A stretch of 5,113 bases of DNA from NCBI GenBank assembly GCA_001800015.1, contig MGUO01000217.1:4641-9753 (forward strand), in the 5' to 3' direction. This DNA is from Elusimicrobia bacterium RIFCSPHIGHO2_02_FULL_57_9 (GTDB lineage Bacteria > Elusimicrobiota > Elusimicrobia > UBA1565 > UBA9628). Every line of letters starts with the position of its first letter. Position 1 is the stretch's first letter. Below, piece by piece: positions 1-5,113 of the stretch. Made by a program: the position numbers and the translations under genes. Under the pieces are notes generated by a model. The model saw nothing but the letters and a program-made list of their open reading frames with translations. It was not told the origin of the DNA and ran no database searches.

Positions 1-1
1 C

Positions 2-319
2 TTGCAGCTGGCCCGCGCCATATTGGTTTTGCTCGGCGATTATCTTCCTAAGATGGTTGATAGACGGGCGAAAGTCCTTTTGGCGCTCGATTTGGCGGCA
101 TGGGCCGGGACTCAGAGCGCCAAGATGAGCGCGAATGACTCCGATGAGACGAAATACGGAAACGGCTTTATCAACGTTTGGGACGCTTTCGAACTCTCCG
201 CCGCGACCCTAAAAGCCGCAGCCTCGCAAGCGGCTCGAACCCTTGCGGACATCCGCGGCTACGGAAACAGCTTCATCAACCGCCTCGAGTTCGCGGCCGA
301 TGGCGTTCGGATCAACTAA
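2..319 (+). CDS. C-terminal part of an unrecognised protein with a duplicated YGN-x-FIN motif (5' end outside window)
   Basis: The reading frame is open from the left edge and ends at TAA 317-319, so only about 105 C-terminal residues are visible. The TTG at 2-4 is not a credible start: the edge cuts the gene and no ribosome-binding site can be assessed. Codon use looks like real coding sequence. The first ~45 residues are helical and hydrophobic. Then comes YGNGFINVWDAFELSAA (about residues 52-68), and 35 residues later the related YGNSFINRLEFAADG. The first block with its preceding helix resembles the end of subtilisin-like (S8) proteases, where a Gly-rich 'G-x-G-x-VNA-x-x-A' strand and helix close the domain. 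Two such blocks 35 residues apart also resemble a degenerate dockerin or EF-hand pair, but the Asp ligands are largely absent. No catalytic residues are visible, so the family is a guess. The gene converges on the permease gene, and the two stop regions overlap by 8 nt. Confidence 0.6.
   Translation: MQLARAILVLLGDYLPKMVDRRAKVLLALDLAAWAGTQSAKMSANDSDETKYGNGFINVWDAFELSAATLKAAASQAARTLADIRGYGNSFINRLEFAADGVRIN
155..280 (+). repeat. Intragenic direct repeat, 21-nt units with 105-nt period
   Basis: Bases 155-175 and 260-280 match at 19 of 21 positions, differing at units 10 (g/a) and 15 (t/c). The start-to-start distance is 105 nt, exactly 35 codons, so both copies are read in the same frame as YGNGFIN and YGNSFIN. 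Flanking sequence has diverged. This suggests an internal duplication of a protein module rather than a mobile repeat. Confidence 0.6.
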
Positions 320-1574
320 CAGCGCGAAACACCGCGCGGACGCAGAATCCCAGCGCCAAAAGCAGGACAGACCATATAAGCTGAGCCGGCTCCCCTTGAG
401 CCCCCAGCCATAAGGTCGCGGCGACGGCGAAAATCGGCAGCGCGGCCCAGGGCGATAGAAAGAATCCGGCCGGGTTCTCCTTGCGCTTAAGCAGAAAAAC
501 GGCCGCGCAGGCGGCGATGTATTGAGCGCATATGACCACGTTGGCAAAGTCCACCAGCTTGTTGAAATCCAAAAGCAGGGCAGCGGCCAGGGAAAAGGCC
601 GTGGTCAGCGCCACCGCGCGATGAGGCGTGTTGAAGCGCGGATGCAATCCGGCCAAAGCCGGGGGCAGGTCCCCGTTTTGGGCCAAGGCGACTAGATAGC
701 GGGGAGTGCCTAGGCTTGAGCCCGCGATAAATCCGATCATGGACACAGCCGCTCCCGCCGCCAGCATGGCCGCGCCCGCAGAGCCCATGACGCGCGAGGC
801 GGCCTGCGCCAAGGGACGCTGCGAACCGGCCAGCCCCGGAAAAACGCCCACGGCCACGGCCTGCACCAGCATATACAAGACGGCGGAAAACGCCAGCGAC
901 CCCAGCACCGCCAAGGGAATATTCCTTTGCGGCTTATCAACTTCTCCTGCCGGCACAGGCACCACTTCAAAGCCTTGAAAGGCGAAATAAGCCAGGAAAC
1001 AGGCGGCTCCCAACGGCCTAAAGCCATGCGGGGCGAAGGAGTCAAAGAGCCTCAAGTCGATCTGAGGCAGGCCGATGATGACAAAAAGAGCCAAGGGAAT
1101 CAGTTTGGCCGCGGTAAAAAAGTTAGAAGTCCAGGCTCCCTGTTTGACGCCGTAATAATTAACCGCCCCCGTCCCTAGAATGACCGCGGCGGCGGCGGCC
1201 TTGGCCGTCAAGGGAGCCCCCCAATCAGGATTAAAAAAACCGAGGTATACGGCTATGCCGTTGGCCACCGCCGCCACGGCGAAAACGCTGGTCAGCCAGC
1301 ACATCCAGCCTATCCCGTATCCGACAGCCGGCCCCATGGCCTTGCGCGCGTAAAGATACGGGCCGCCGTGGCTGTTAAAAAGAGAGGCTGCCTGCGCGAA
1401 GCAAAGGGCGACGGGGCTTAACAGCAGGGCGGTCAATCCAAAGGACAATATCGAGGCGGGCCCCAGAAGTTCGGCCAGGCGTCCGGGAAATAGATAAATG
1501 CTCGAGCCTACGATCGCGTTGATCCCGAAGCAGGTGACGTCAAGCAAACCGAGGGGACGGTCTTTTCTTTCTAT
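312..1574 (-). CDS. APC-superfamily amino-acid permease, probable ATA start
   Basis: Predicted inner-membrane amino-acid transporter of the APC superfamily, with about 12 hydrophobic segments over 420 residues, a normal family length. Family signatures are the N-terminal LGLLDVTCFGINAIVGSSIY (the 'G-I-x-x-I-V-G-S' unwound TM1 region), GGPYLYARKAMGP, GFEVVPVPAGEVDKPQRNIP after TM6 (about residues 201-220), and the later GSSLGTPRYLVALAQNGDLP. A substrate cannot be read from sequence. The conventional in-frame start is TTG 1545-1547, but this cuts inside the conserved LGLLD motif. Extending upstream adds ERKDRPLG and reaches ATA 1572-1574, preceded by a strong AAGGAG seven nt upstream. No in-frame ATG, GTG or TTG lies between the TTG and that site. 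The ATA overlaps the TAG stop of the preceding gene (ATAG), suggesting translational coupling. The stop is TGA at 312-314, inside the converging gene's end. Family is near certain; the exact start is inferred. Confidence 0.9.
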   Translation of the reverse strand: MERKDRPLGLLDVTCFGINAIVGSSIYLFPGRLAELLGPASILSFGLTALLLSPVALCFAQAASLFNSHGGPYLYARKAMGPAVGYGIGWMCWLTSVFAVAAVANGIAVYLGFFNPDWGAPLTAKAAAAAVILGTGAVNYYGVKQGAWTSNFFTAAKLIPLALFVIIGLPQIDLRLFDSFAPHGFRPLGAACFLAYFAFQGFEVVPVPAGEVDKPQRNIPLAVLGSLAFSAVLYMLVQAVAVGVFPGLAGSQRPLAQAASRVMGSAGAAMLAAGAAVSMIGFIAGSSLGTPRYLVALAQNGDLPPALAGLHPRFNTPHRAVALTTAFSLAAALLLDFNKLVDFANVVICAQYIAACAAVFLLKRKENPAGFFLSPWAALPIFAVAATLWLGAQGEPAQLIWSVLLLALGFCVRAVFRAVS

Positions 1575-2413
1575 CGCCGGACTCCTTGGGAAAAACCTGC
1601 CGACACGGCCTGCTTGAACTTGACCTTGGTTCCTATGTAGCTGTTGGTATAAAGGCGGCGGGCCACGGGAAGGCTCAAACCCAGGCAGTAATGGGCAAAG
1701 GCGCCGTGCTCCTCCGGCTTTTTAGGCGGTCCGTGCAGAATCAGCGGCCCCTTGGTGAACATCACGTATTCTCCCAACGCGTTGCTGCGGATGGATTGGC
1801 CCACCTGCGGCGGTTCCCACTGAAGCTGCCCGTTGACCTCCTCGGATTTGCCCCGCTCGGGGTGGGCGAAGCGCTCCTTGGAAACTATGGCAGCCGTGGC
1901 CGCGAGTGCCGCGATCTGCGGGCCGAAAATCTGCGCCGGGAAATATTCGATGGGATAGCTCTCCAGGGATTGTTCCTCCCGCATCACATGAATTTTCCCG
2001 GCTTCCTCATCGATGAGCAAATACGTGCTCATGATCTCCCATTGCTTTTCGAGAAGCCGTTTTTCCTCCTGCAGCTGCAACCCCCCTTCGTATAGGGCCC
2101 GGCGCGACTGGGTGAGCAAAGACAGGTCGGACTTAAAGCGCGAGATGTCCCTGCTTTTCAGCTCGCGCAAAGCGATATTTTCACCTACTATCAGGGTCGA
2201 TTCCTCTCGCCTCTCCAGCAGGATTTCGAGCTCGGTTTGCGCGGGTTGGACCGCTTTCCTCAAAACGATGCGCTGAGCGTTTAGAACCAGAAGAATCACC
2301 GCCCCCGCGGTTACAATTAACTCGGGGCGGGCCGTTTGCGAGATCGCCCGCAAAAAGGCGCCGGCCTTTTCAATAAATGATATAGACCTTGGTTCCAATT
2401 GAGGCATTTTCAT
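1571..2413 (-). CDS. Divergent L,D-transpeptidase (YkuD-fold) paralogue with altered active-site motif
   Basis: A 280-residue envelope protein, evidently a paralogue of the gene just upstream. A hydrophobic anchor lies at about residues 31-46. A charged, Leu-rich probable coiled coil follows (about 52-127), then a YkuD-like domain starting near TYLLIDEEAGKIHV. From LGEYVMF (213) to GTKVKF (261-266) it aligns without gaps to the neighbour, including the HG pair (227-228 here, 216-217 there) and the Cys 16 residues beyond the His. The canonical SHGCVR is AHYCLG here: His241 and Cys243 remain, while the central Gly is Tyr and the Arg is Gly. The TP-x-G-x-F segment of the domain core is not recognisable. 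Peptidoglycan 3-3 or protein-anchoring crosslinking is the family role, but this copy may be inactive, a hydrolase or a regulator. ATG 2411-2413 has GAGGA six nt upstream; the start gives a long 44-nt overlap with the preceding gene, and TTG 2351-2353 is an alternative. A short tail follows the domain. Confidence 0.8.
   Translation of the reverse strand: MKMPQLEPRSISFIEKAGAFLRAISQTARPELIVTAGAVILLVLNAQRIVLRKAVQPAQTELEILLERREESTLIVGENIALRELKSRDISRFKSDLSLLTQSRRALYEGGLQLQEEKRLLEKQWEIMSTYLLIDEEAGKIHVMREEQSLESYPIEYFPAQIFGPQIAALAATAAIVSKERFAHPERGKSEEVNGQLQWEPPQVGQSIRSNALGEYVMFTKGPLILHGPPKKPEEHGAFAHYCLGLSLPVARRLYTNSYIGTKVKFKQAVSAGFSQGVRR
1582..1587 (-). promoter_or_regulatory. Shine-Dalgarno AAGGAG that decides the permease start
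   Basis: On the minus strand AAGGAG is followed by seven bases and then ATAG. This is ideal spacing for initiation at ATA 1574-1572, and too far upstream (34 nt) to serve the TTG at 1547. The site lies inside the last codons of the upstream transpeptidase-like gene, as expected for a coupled gene pair. Confidence 0.65.
2353..2370 (-). terminator. Terminator-like hairpin directly after the first transpeptidase stop
   Basis: Read on the minus strand, the sequence forms a 7-bp stem AAAAGGC/GCCTTTT with a CGGC loop. It begins at the final base of the TGA stop (2372-2370) and ends in a run of five T. The A-tract/T-tract stem is typical of weak intrinsic terminators, and is symmetrical enough to work on either strand. 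It has only three G-C pairs and lies in the 5' coding part of the next gene, so it is more likely an attenuator, or chance, than a full stop. Confidence 0.35.
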
Positions 2414-3143
2414 AAAGCTTCCTCAGATCGTCGGCTCCCAAACGCACGCAGCCGTGGGAAGCGGGACGGCCCAGCACGCTTTCATCCTTGGTACCGTGTA
2501 TCAAATAGCCGTCGCCCAGGTTGAGAACATAAGGCCCCAGCTCGCCCAAAACGATGCGGCTGGAATCCTCCGGGGGCGGAATGGGCTCGCCGGACTCGAC
2601 ATACGCCCAATCCGGCTTTTTCCATTCCGGATTCTCGGCCTTGGCCATGACCTTGAACTCGCCGCGCGGCGTGACGAATACCCAGCGCCGGCCGGTTTTC
2701 TTATCGATCAAGCTTCCCCCGCGGCCCACCGAGCAGTCCGCCTGCCAGAGCAACTTAAAGCCTTTTTTAAAATAGAGTTTGTTGGCCTTGGCGTCTACGA
2801 TCACATGCAGGCTGTCGCGCAAATCGCGGGAGAGCTTGCGCCGCAGGCCTTGAACTTCGTCCGAAATGGCTTTCTGCGTTCTTAGATAACCCTTATCCTG
2901 GGGCAGGATATTCGGCAGGCTATCGAGAAACTCCAGTTCCTGGGATTGATAGCGGGCTTGTTTGACCAGGCCGACGTTCTCCCGCGCTTGGCGGTTAAGC
3001 ATCTCAACCTGGGTTTCGGTCCGCTCCACGCTTTTGGCCAAAGCCCAGGCCCAACGCCCTATCTGCCGGACCTCGGCCGCGAAAGCCGCCAGCCAAAGGA
3101 GAAGCGCGAAAACGTAAAGATACGACGTCCGGCCTTGCTCCAT
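2370..3143 (-). CDS. Membrane-anchored L,D-transpeptidase (YkuD domain)
   Basis: Probable peptidoglycan L,D-transpeptidase of 257 residues, acting outside the cytoplasmic membrane. L,D-transpeptidases use a catalytic Cys to form 3-3 crosslinks, attach proteins to peptidoglycan or exchange D-amino acids; which applies here is unknown. Visible parts: N-terminal membrane anchor (about residues 8-23) with no obvious cleavage site, a charged probable coiled-coil stalk (about 35-110), then the YkuD domain from SLHVIVDAKANKLYF (111-125). The domain includes the TPRGEFKV strand (158-165), HGT at 216-218, SHGCVRL at 229-235 with catalytic Cys232, and the closing LYENASIGTKVYI. All expected catalytic residues are present. 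ATG 3141-3143 is preceded by a modest AAGG four nt upstream, and a promoter-like element ends nine bases before it. The gene overlaps its divergent paralogue downstream by 44 nt. Domain call is firm; anchor topology and substrate are inferred. Confidence 0.93.
   Translation of the reverse strand: MEQGRTSYLYVFALLLWLAAFAAEVRQIGRWAWALAKSVERTETQVEMLNRQARENVGLVKQARYQSQELEFLDSLPNILPQDKGYLRTQKAISDEVQGLRRKLSRDLRDSLHVIVDAKANKLYFKKGFKLLWQADCSVGRGGSLIDKKTGRRWVFVTPRGEFKVMAKAENPEWKKPDWAYVESGEPIPPPEDSSRIVLGELGPYVLNLGDGYLIHGTKDESVLGRPASHGCVRLGADDLRKLYENASIGTKVYIIY
2420..2424 (-). promoter_or_regulatory. Ribosome-binding site GAGGA for the divergent L,D-transpeptidase gene
   Basis: GAGGA stands six bases before ATG 2413-2411, supporting that start despite a 44-nt overlap with the previous gene. 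The same bases encode part of LRKLYENA in the upstream transpeptidase, a conserved stretch, so the match could be fortuitous. Confidence 0.45.
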
Positions 3144-3152
3144 ACGGCCTTA

Positions 3153-3181
3153 AAGATAGCGGTATTGCGCCGGCCCGTCAA
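3153..3181 (-). promoter_or_regulatory. Sigma70-like promoter before the L,D-transpeptidase gene
   Basis: On the minus strand TTGACG (3181-3176, five of six to the -35 consensus), a 17-nt spacer and TATCTT (3158-3153, four of six to the -10 consensus) fit a housekeeping promoter. It lies in the only non-coding gap (3144-3202) of the minus-strand cluster. The expected transcription start, about seven bases beyond the -10, falls near 3146, two to three bases before the ATG at 3143. The mRNA would then be nearly leaderless. It would give the two transpeptidase genes and the permease their own transcription unit. Confidence 0.5.
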
Positions 3182-3202
3182 GAGTCGCCGAACGTCACAA
3201 CG

Positions 3203-3775
3203 TTACTTCGCGGGCACGGCCTCTATTTCCAGAATAATATCAACCTTGTCTCCAAGCATGGGCGTCTCTTTGCCTACGGCGAAGTCCTTGCGGCTGACGC
3301 TGGTCGTGGCCGCGGCGCCCAAGTGGGTTTTCCCCTCTTGGTCTTTCATGGTGCCGCCGATCTCCAGATCCAGGACCACCGGCCTGGTCACTCCGTGCAT
3401 GGTCAGATTGCCCTCGAGCTTGGCCTTGTTTTCCTTGACCGCGGAGACCTTGCCGCTCTTAAAGACGATTTGCGGGTATTGAGCCGCGTCGAAATACTCC
3501 GCGGAGCGCAAATGATCGTCGCGCTTGCCGATGTTGGTGTTGACACTGGCGGTTTCAATAGTCGCCGAAGCCTTCCAACTCTTCGGATTTTTCTCGTCAT
3601 AGTCAATGCTGCCTGTGAATCGGTCGAAGCGCCCGGACACCGTGCTGATGCCCATATGCTTGATGCGGAACATCGCCCCGCTGTGCATCGGATCTATCTG
3701 AAAAGTCTCGGCAGCCAGCGCAACCGTGACGACGGCCAACCCCAACAGCAACAACCCCGCTCTTTTGATCATCAT
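3203..3775 (-). CDS. yceI: Secreted YceI-family lipocalin-like protein
   Basis: YceI-family protein of about 190 residues. The family forms a lipocalin-like beta-barrel that binds amphiphilic isoprenoid-type ligands in the periplasm or outside the cell. The N-terminus MMIKRAG plus a hydrophobic run ending VALA/AETF is a classic Sec signal peptide, cleaved near residue 21 or 22. Family motifs follow: QIDPMHSGAMFRIKHMGIS (26-44), VSGRFDRFTGSIDYD, NIGKRDDHLRSAEYFDAAQY (81-100), LTMHGVTRPV (124-133), SRKDF (160-164) and GDKVDI. The length is normal and nothing is missing. Three consecutive ATG codons (3778, 3775, 3772) follow GGAGG. The second (5-nt spacing) forms TGATG with the helicase stop and is preferred; the third (8 nt) is equally possible. 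A start 36 nt further upstream would add a charged segment not expected of a signal peptide. Translational coupling to the helicase is likely. Confidence 0.93.
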   Translation of the reverse strand: MMIKRAGLLLLGLAVVTVALAAETFQIDPMHSGAMFRIKHMGISTVSGRFDRFTGSIDYDEKNPKSWKASATIETASVNTNIGKRDDHLRSAEYFDAAQYPQIVFKSGKVSAVKENKAKLEGNLTMHGVTRPVVLDLEIGGTMKDQEGKTHLGAAATTSVSRKDFAVGKETPMLGDKVDIILEIEAVPAK

Positions 3776-4983
3776 CATCTCCTCCGTGTTATTCTGCGGA
3801 AGCGGCTCCAATTCATATCCCGGAATGTTTTAGGCCTGGGAGCCTTTAAAAGAGGCGCGACGGTATAAGGAAAATTTGGGAGCATGGCCCGTGGAAAAAC
3901 GAGTCCCACGAAACGCTCGATAGCGCTTAGGAAAGACTGCTCCTCAGGGGACATCAGGGTGATGGCGTCTCCCACTCCGTAGGCCCGCGCGGTACGGCCG
4001 ACCCGATGCACATAATCTTCCGGATGCCGCGGCAAGTCATAGTTGATGACATGGCTGATTTCCCGCACGTCGATGCCCCGCGCCGCTATGTCGGTGGCCA
4101 CCAGTATCTGGGTTCTTCCCTCGCGGAAGTTGTCCATCGCGGCGGTGCGTTGTCCCTGCGTGCGGTTGGCATGCAAAACCCCGATGGAAAGCCCATTCTC
4201 CTTAAGCCTTTGCGACAGCCGGTCGGCTCCGTGCTTAGTCCGGCAAAATATAACCCCGGAACGTATTTGGGTGGCTTCCAACAAAGCCATCAAAAGCTGC
4301 GTTTTCTGCTGCTGGCTGATGGGATAGACAACCTGGCTGATGCCCTCGGCAACGGAACTCGGGCGGGAAATTTCAACGCGCCGGGGATTGCGCAGGGCAA
4401 AAGCCGCGATGCGCTCGATTTCGGGCGCCAGGGTGGCCGAAAAAAGCATGGTCTGGCGCTGGCGCGGCAGGCGGCCCAGTATATCGCGGATGGCGGGCAA
4501 AAATCCCATGTCGAGCATGCGGTCCGCCTCATCAAGCACCAATAGCTCGACTTGATTCAGGCGAACGCCGCCCTGCTTGAGATGGTCCAACAGCCTTCCG
4601 GGAGTGGCGACCACGATCGGGGCGCCGGCGGCAAATGCTTGCCGCTGGCCGTGATAACCCACGCCGCCGATGACCAGCGCGACCTTAAACGGCGTAAACC
4701 GCCCGCAGTCGCGCAGCGTGGTCTCCACTTGGGCCGCCAACTCCCGGGTCGGCACGATGATGAGAGCGCGCAGGCCCGGGCGGGGCTGCTCCAATAAGCG
4801 CTGCAGTATGGGCAAGGCAAAAGCCGCCGTCTTGCCGCTACCGGTCTGGGCGCAGGCCATGATATCCTCCCCCTTAAGCAGCAGGGGAATGGCCTGCAGC
4901 TGAATCGGAGTGGGATCGGTAAATCCCATGGCCTTGACTCCGCGCACGACATCGGGATGAAGGCCCAGATTACTGAATGGCAT
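3775..4983 (-). CDS. rhlE: RhlE-type DEAD-box ATP-dependent RNA helicase
   Basis: Cytoplasmic ATP-dependent RNA helicase of 402 residues. RhlE-type proteins act in ribosome assembly and RNA turnover, often under cold stress. All DEAD-box motifs are intact: the Q motif with GFTDPTPIQ (20-28), Walker A AQTGSGKT (45-52), PTRELA (78-83), TPGR (127-130), DEAD (151-154), SAT (182-184), VIFCRTKHGA (244-253), ATDIAARGID (296-305) and HRVGRTAR (326-333). The start MPFSNLGLHPD matches the usual RhlE N-terminus. A longer open frame continues upstream but has an Arg/Pro/Ser-rich composition and overlaps a better coding frame. The ribosome-binding site is weak (GGAG about 12 nt upstream), consistent with coupling to the preceding gene, which it overlaps by 14 nt. 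The C-terminus is a short basic tail ending RITRRR, with no long low-complexity extension. Its TGA shares one base with the next gene's ATG. Confidence 0.95.
   Translation of the reverse strand: MPFSNLGLHPDVVRGVKAMGFTDPTPIQLQAIPLLLKGEDIMACAQTGSGKTAAFALPILQRLLEQPRPGLRALIIVPTRELAAQVETTLRDCGRFTPFKVALVIGGVGYHGQRQAFAAGAPIVVATPGRLLDHLKQGGVRLNQVELLVLDEADRMLDMGFLPAIRDILGRLPRQRQTMLFSATLAPEIERIAAFALRNPRRVEISRPSSVAEGISQVVYPISQQQKTQLLMALLEATQIRSGVIFCRTKHGADRLSQRLKENGLSIGVLHANRTQGQRTAAMDNFREGRTQILVATDIAARGIDVREISHVINYDLPRHPEDYVHRVGRTARAYGVGDAITLMSPEEQSFLSAIERFVGLVFPRAMLPNFPYTVAPLLKAPRPKTFRDMNWSRFRRITRRR
3781..3785 (-). promoter_or_regulatory. Ribosome-binding site GGAGG for the YceI-family gene
   Basis: GGAGG, within a longer GGAGGAG, lies 2, 5 and 8 nt before three successive ATG codons. 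The spacing excludes the first as the best start and favours the second or third. The site lies inside the last codons of the helicase gene. Confidence 0.7.
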
Positions 4984-5113
4984 CGCCGATAACAGCTCCG
5001 GGGAAATACTCGATATCCATCCGGCATTTAATCTCGCAGCCGCAGGCCTCGAGCGAAGACGCGTAGAGGGATTCCGGGCATTTAGCGCTGGCTTCGGAGA
5101 AGGCAAGGCCGGC
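4970..5113 (-). CDS. C-terminal 47 codons of an unrecognised Cys-rich protein (5' end outside window)
   Basis: A minus-strand frame is open from the right edge to TAA 4972-4970, passing 14 nt into the helicase gene. Its composition is balanced and its third positions are mostly G or C, unlike the competing frame that would extend the helicase. This makes it the more likely real gene. It contains four cysteines in 19 residues, in the pattern C-x11-C-G-C-x3-C (residues 12, 24, 26, 30), followed by MDIEYFPGAVIGDAIQ. This could be a metal-binding tail, but I do not recognise the family. The overlap with the helicase start suggests they are cotranscribed and coupled. Only 47 residues are visible, so the call rests on frame statistics judged by eye. 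Confidence 0.45.
   Translation of the reverse strand, partial: AGLAFSEASAKCPESLYASSLEACGCEIKCRMDIEYFPGAVIGDAIQ

Noticed and set aside
322..337. GCGCG/CGCGC hairpin after the plus-strand gene as a terminator
   Set aside because: The stem is only 5 bp and no T-run follows. It lies in permease coding sequence, where GC-rich short palindromes are expected by chance.
1586..2095. Long plus-strand open frame opposite the divergent transpeptidase
   Set aside because: It is antisense to a well-supported gene, has no recognisable domain, and its existence is explained by high GC content. The same applies to the other long opposite-strand frames, such as 209-547, 3323-3868, 4006-4545 and 4557-5027.
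1571..2413. Divergent transpeptidase as a pseudogene
   Set aside because: The frame is intact for 280 codons, the domain end aligns without gaps to its neighbour, and the catalytic Cys and His are retained. Nothing shows decay beyond motif changes.
3776..3811. Longer YceI start at position 3811
   Set aside because: It would put a polar, acidic segment ahead of the signal peptide and lie well inside the helicase gene. The strong GGAGG sits just before the ATG cluster at 3770-3778.
4984..5106. N-terminal extension of the helicase from TTG 5106
   Set aside because: The extension is rich in Arg, Pro, Ser and Ala, does not resemble any helicase N-terminus, and competes with a frame of better coding character. 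The ATG at 4983 gives the standard RhlE start MPFSNLGL.
1..5113. Defence system, mobile element, CRISPR array, tRNA or riboswitch
   Set aside because: No transposase, integrase, nuclease or toxin-antitoxin genes, no regularly spaced repeats, no inverted terminal repeats and no tRNA-like fold were seen. The genes are chromosomal housekeeping and envelope types.

Overview
This window is a GC-rich, compact bacterial segment. By eye, codons mostly end in G or C. Nearly all of it is one run of minus-strand genes with overlapping or very short junctions. Transcription of that run goes from right to left. The taxon cannot be fixed from the sequence. A YceI-family protein with a signal peptide and two membrane-anchored L,D-transpeptidase-type proteins suggest a bacterium with a peptidoglycan wall, probably Gram-negative. 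The compact layout resembles environmental metagenome-assembled genomes, but that is only an impression.

In transcription order on the minus strand, the window holds: (1) the last 47 codons of an unrecognised Cys-rich protein at the right edge (4970-5113); (2) an RhlE-type DEAD-box RNA helicase (3775-4983), whose start overlaps gene 1 by 14 nt; (3) a secreted YceI-family protein (3203-3775), joined to the helicase by a TGATG stop/start overlap; (4) a 59-nt gap with a good sigma70-like promoter ending only nine bases before the next ATG; (5) a canonical membrane-anchored L,D-transpeptidase (2370-3143); (6) a second, divergent paralogue of it (1571-2413), overlapping by 44 nt, with the catalytic motif changed from SHGCVR to AHYCLG; (7) an APC-superfamily amino-acid permease (312-1574), apparently started at a rare ATA codon coupled to the previous stop. 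On the plus strand at the left edge is the C-terminal end of another protein (2-319), possibly a subtilase-type tail or a dockerin-like repeat module. It converges on the permease with an 8-nt tail-to-tail overlap.

Functionally, the window splits into an RNA-helicase/yceI couplet and an envelope operon of two L,D-transpeptidase paralogues plus an amino-acid transporter. The most interesting signals are the duplicated transpeptidase pair, with one copy altered around an intact Cys/His core, the ATA start of the permease, the possibly leaderless promoter, and a terminator-like hairpin at the junction of the two paralogues. I see no mobile elements, CRISPR arrays, tRNA or rRNA genes, and no intergenic stretch longer than 59 nt.
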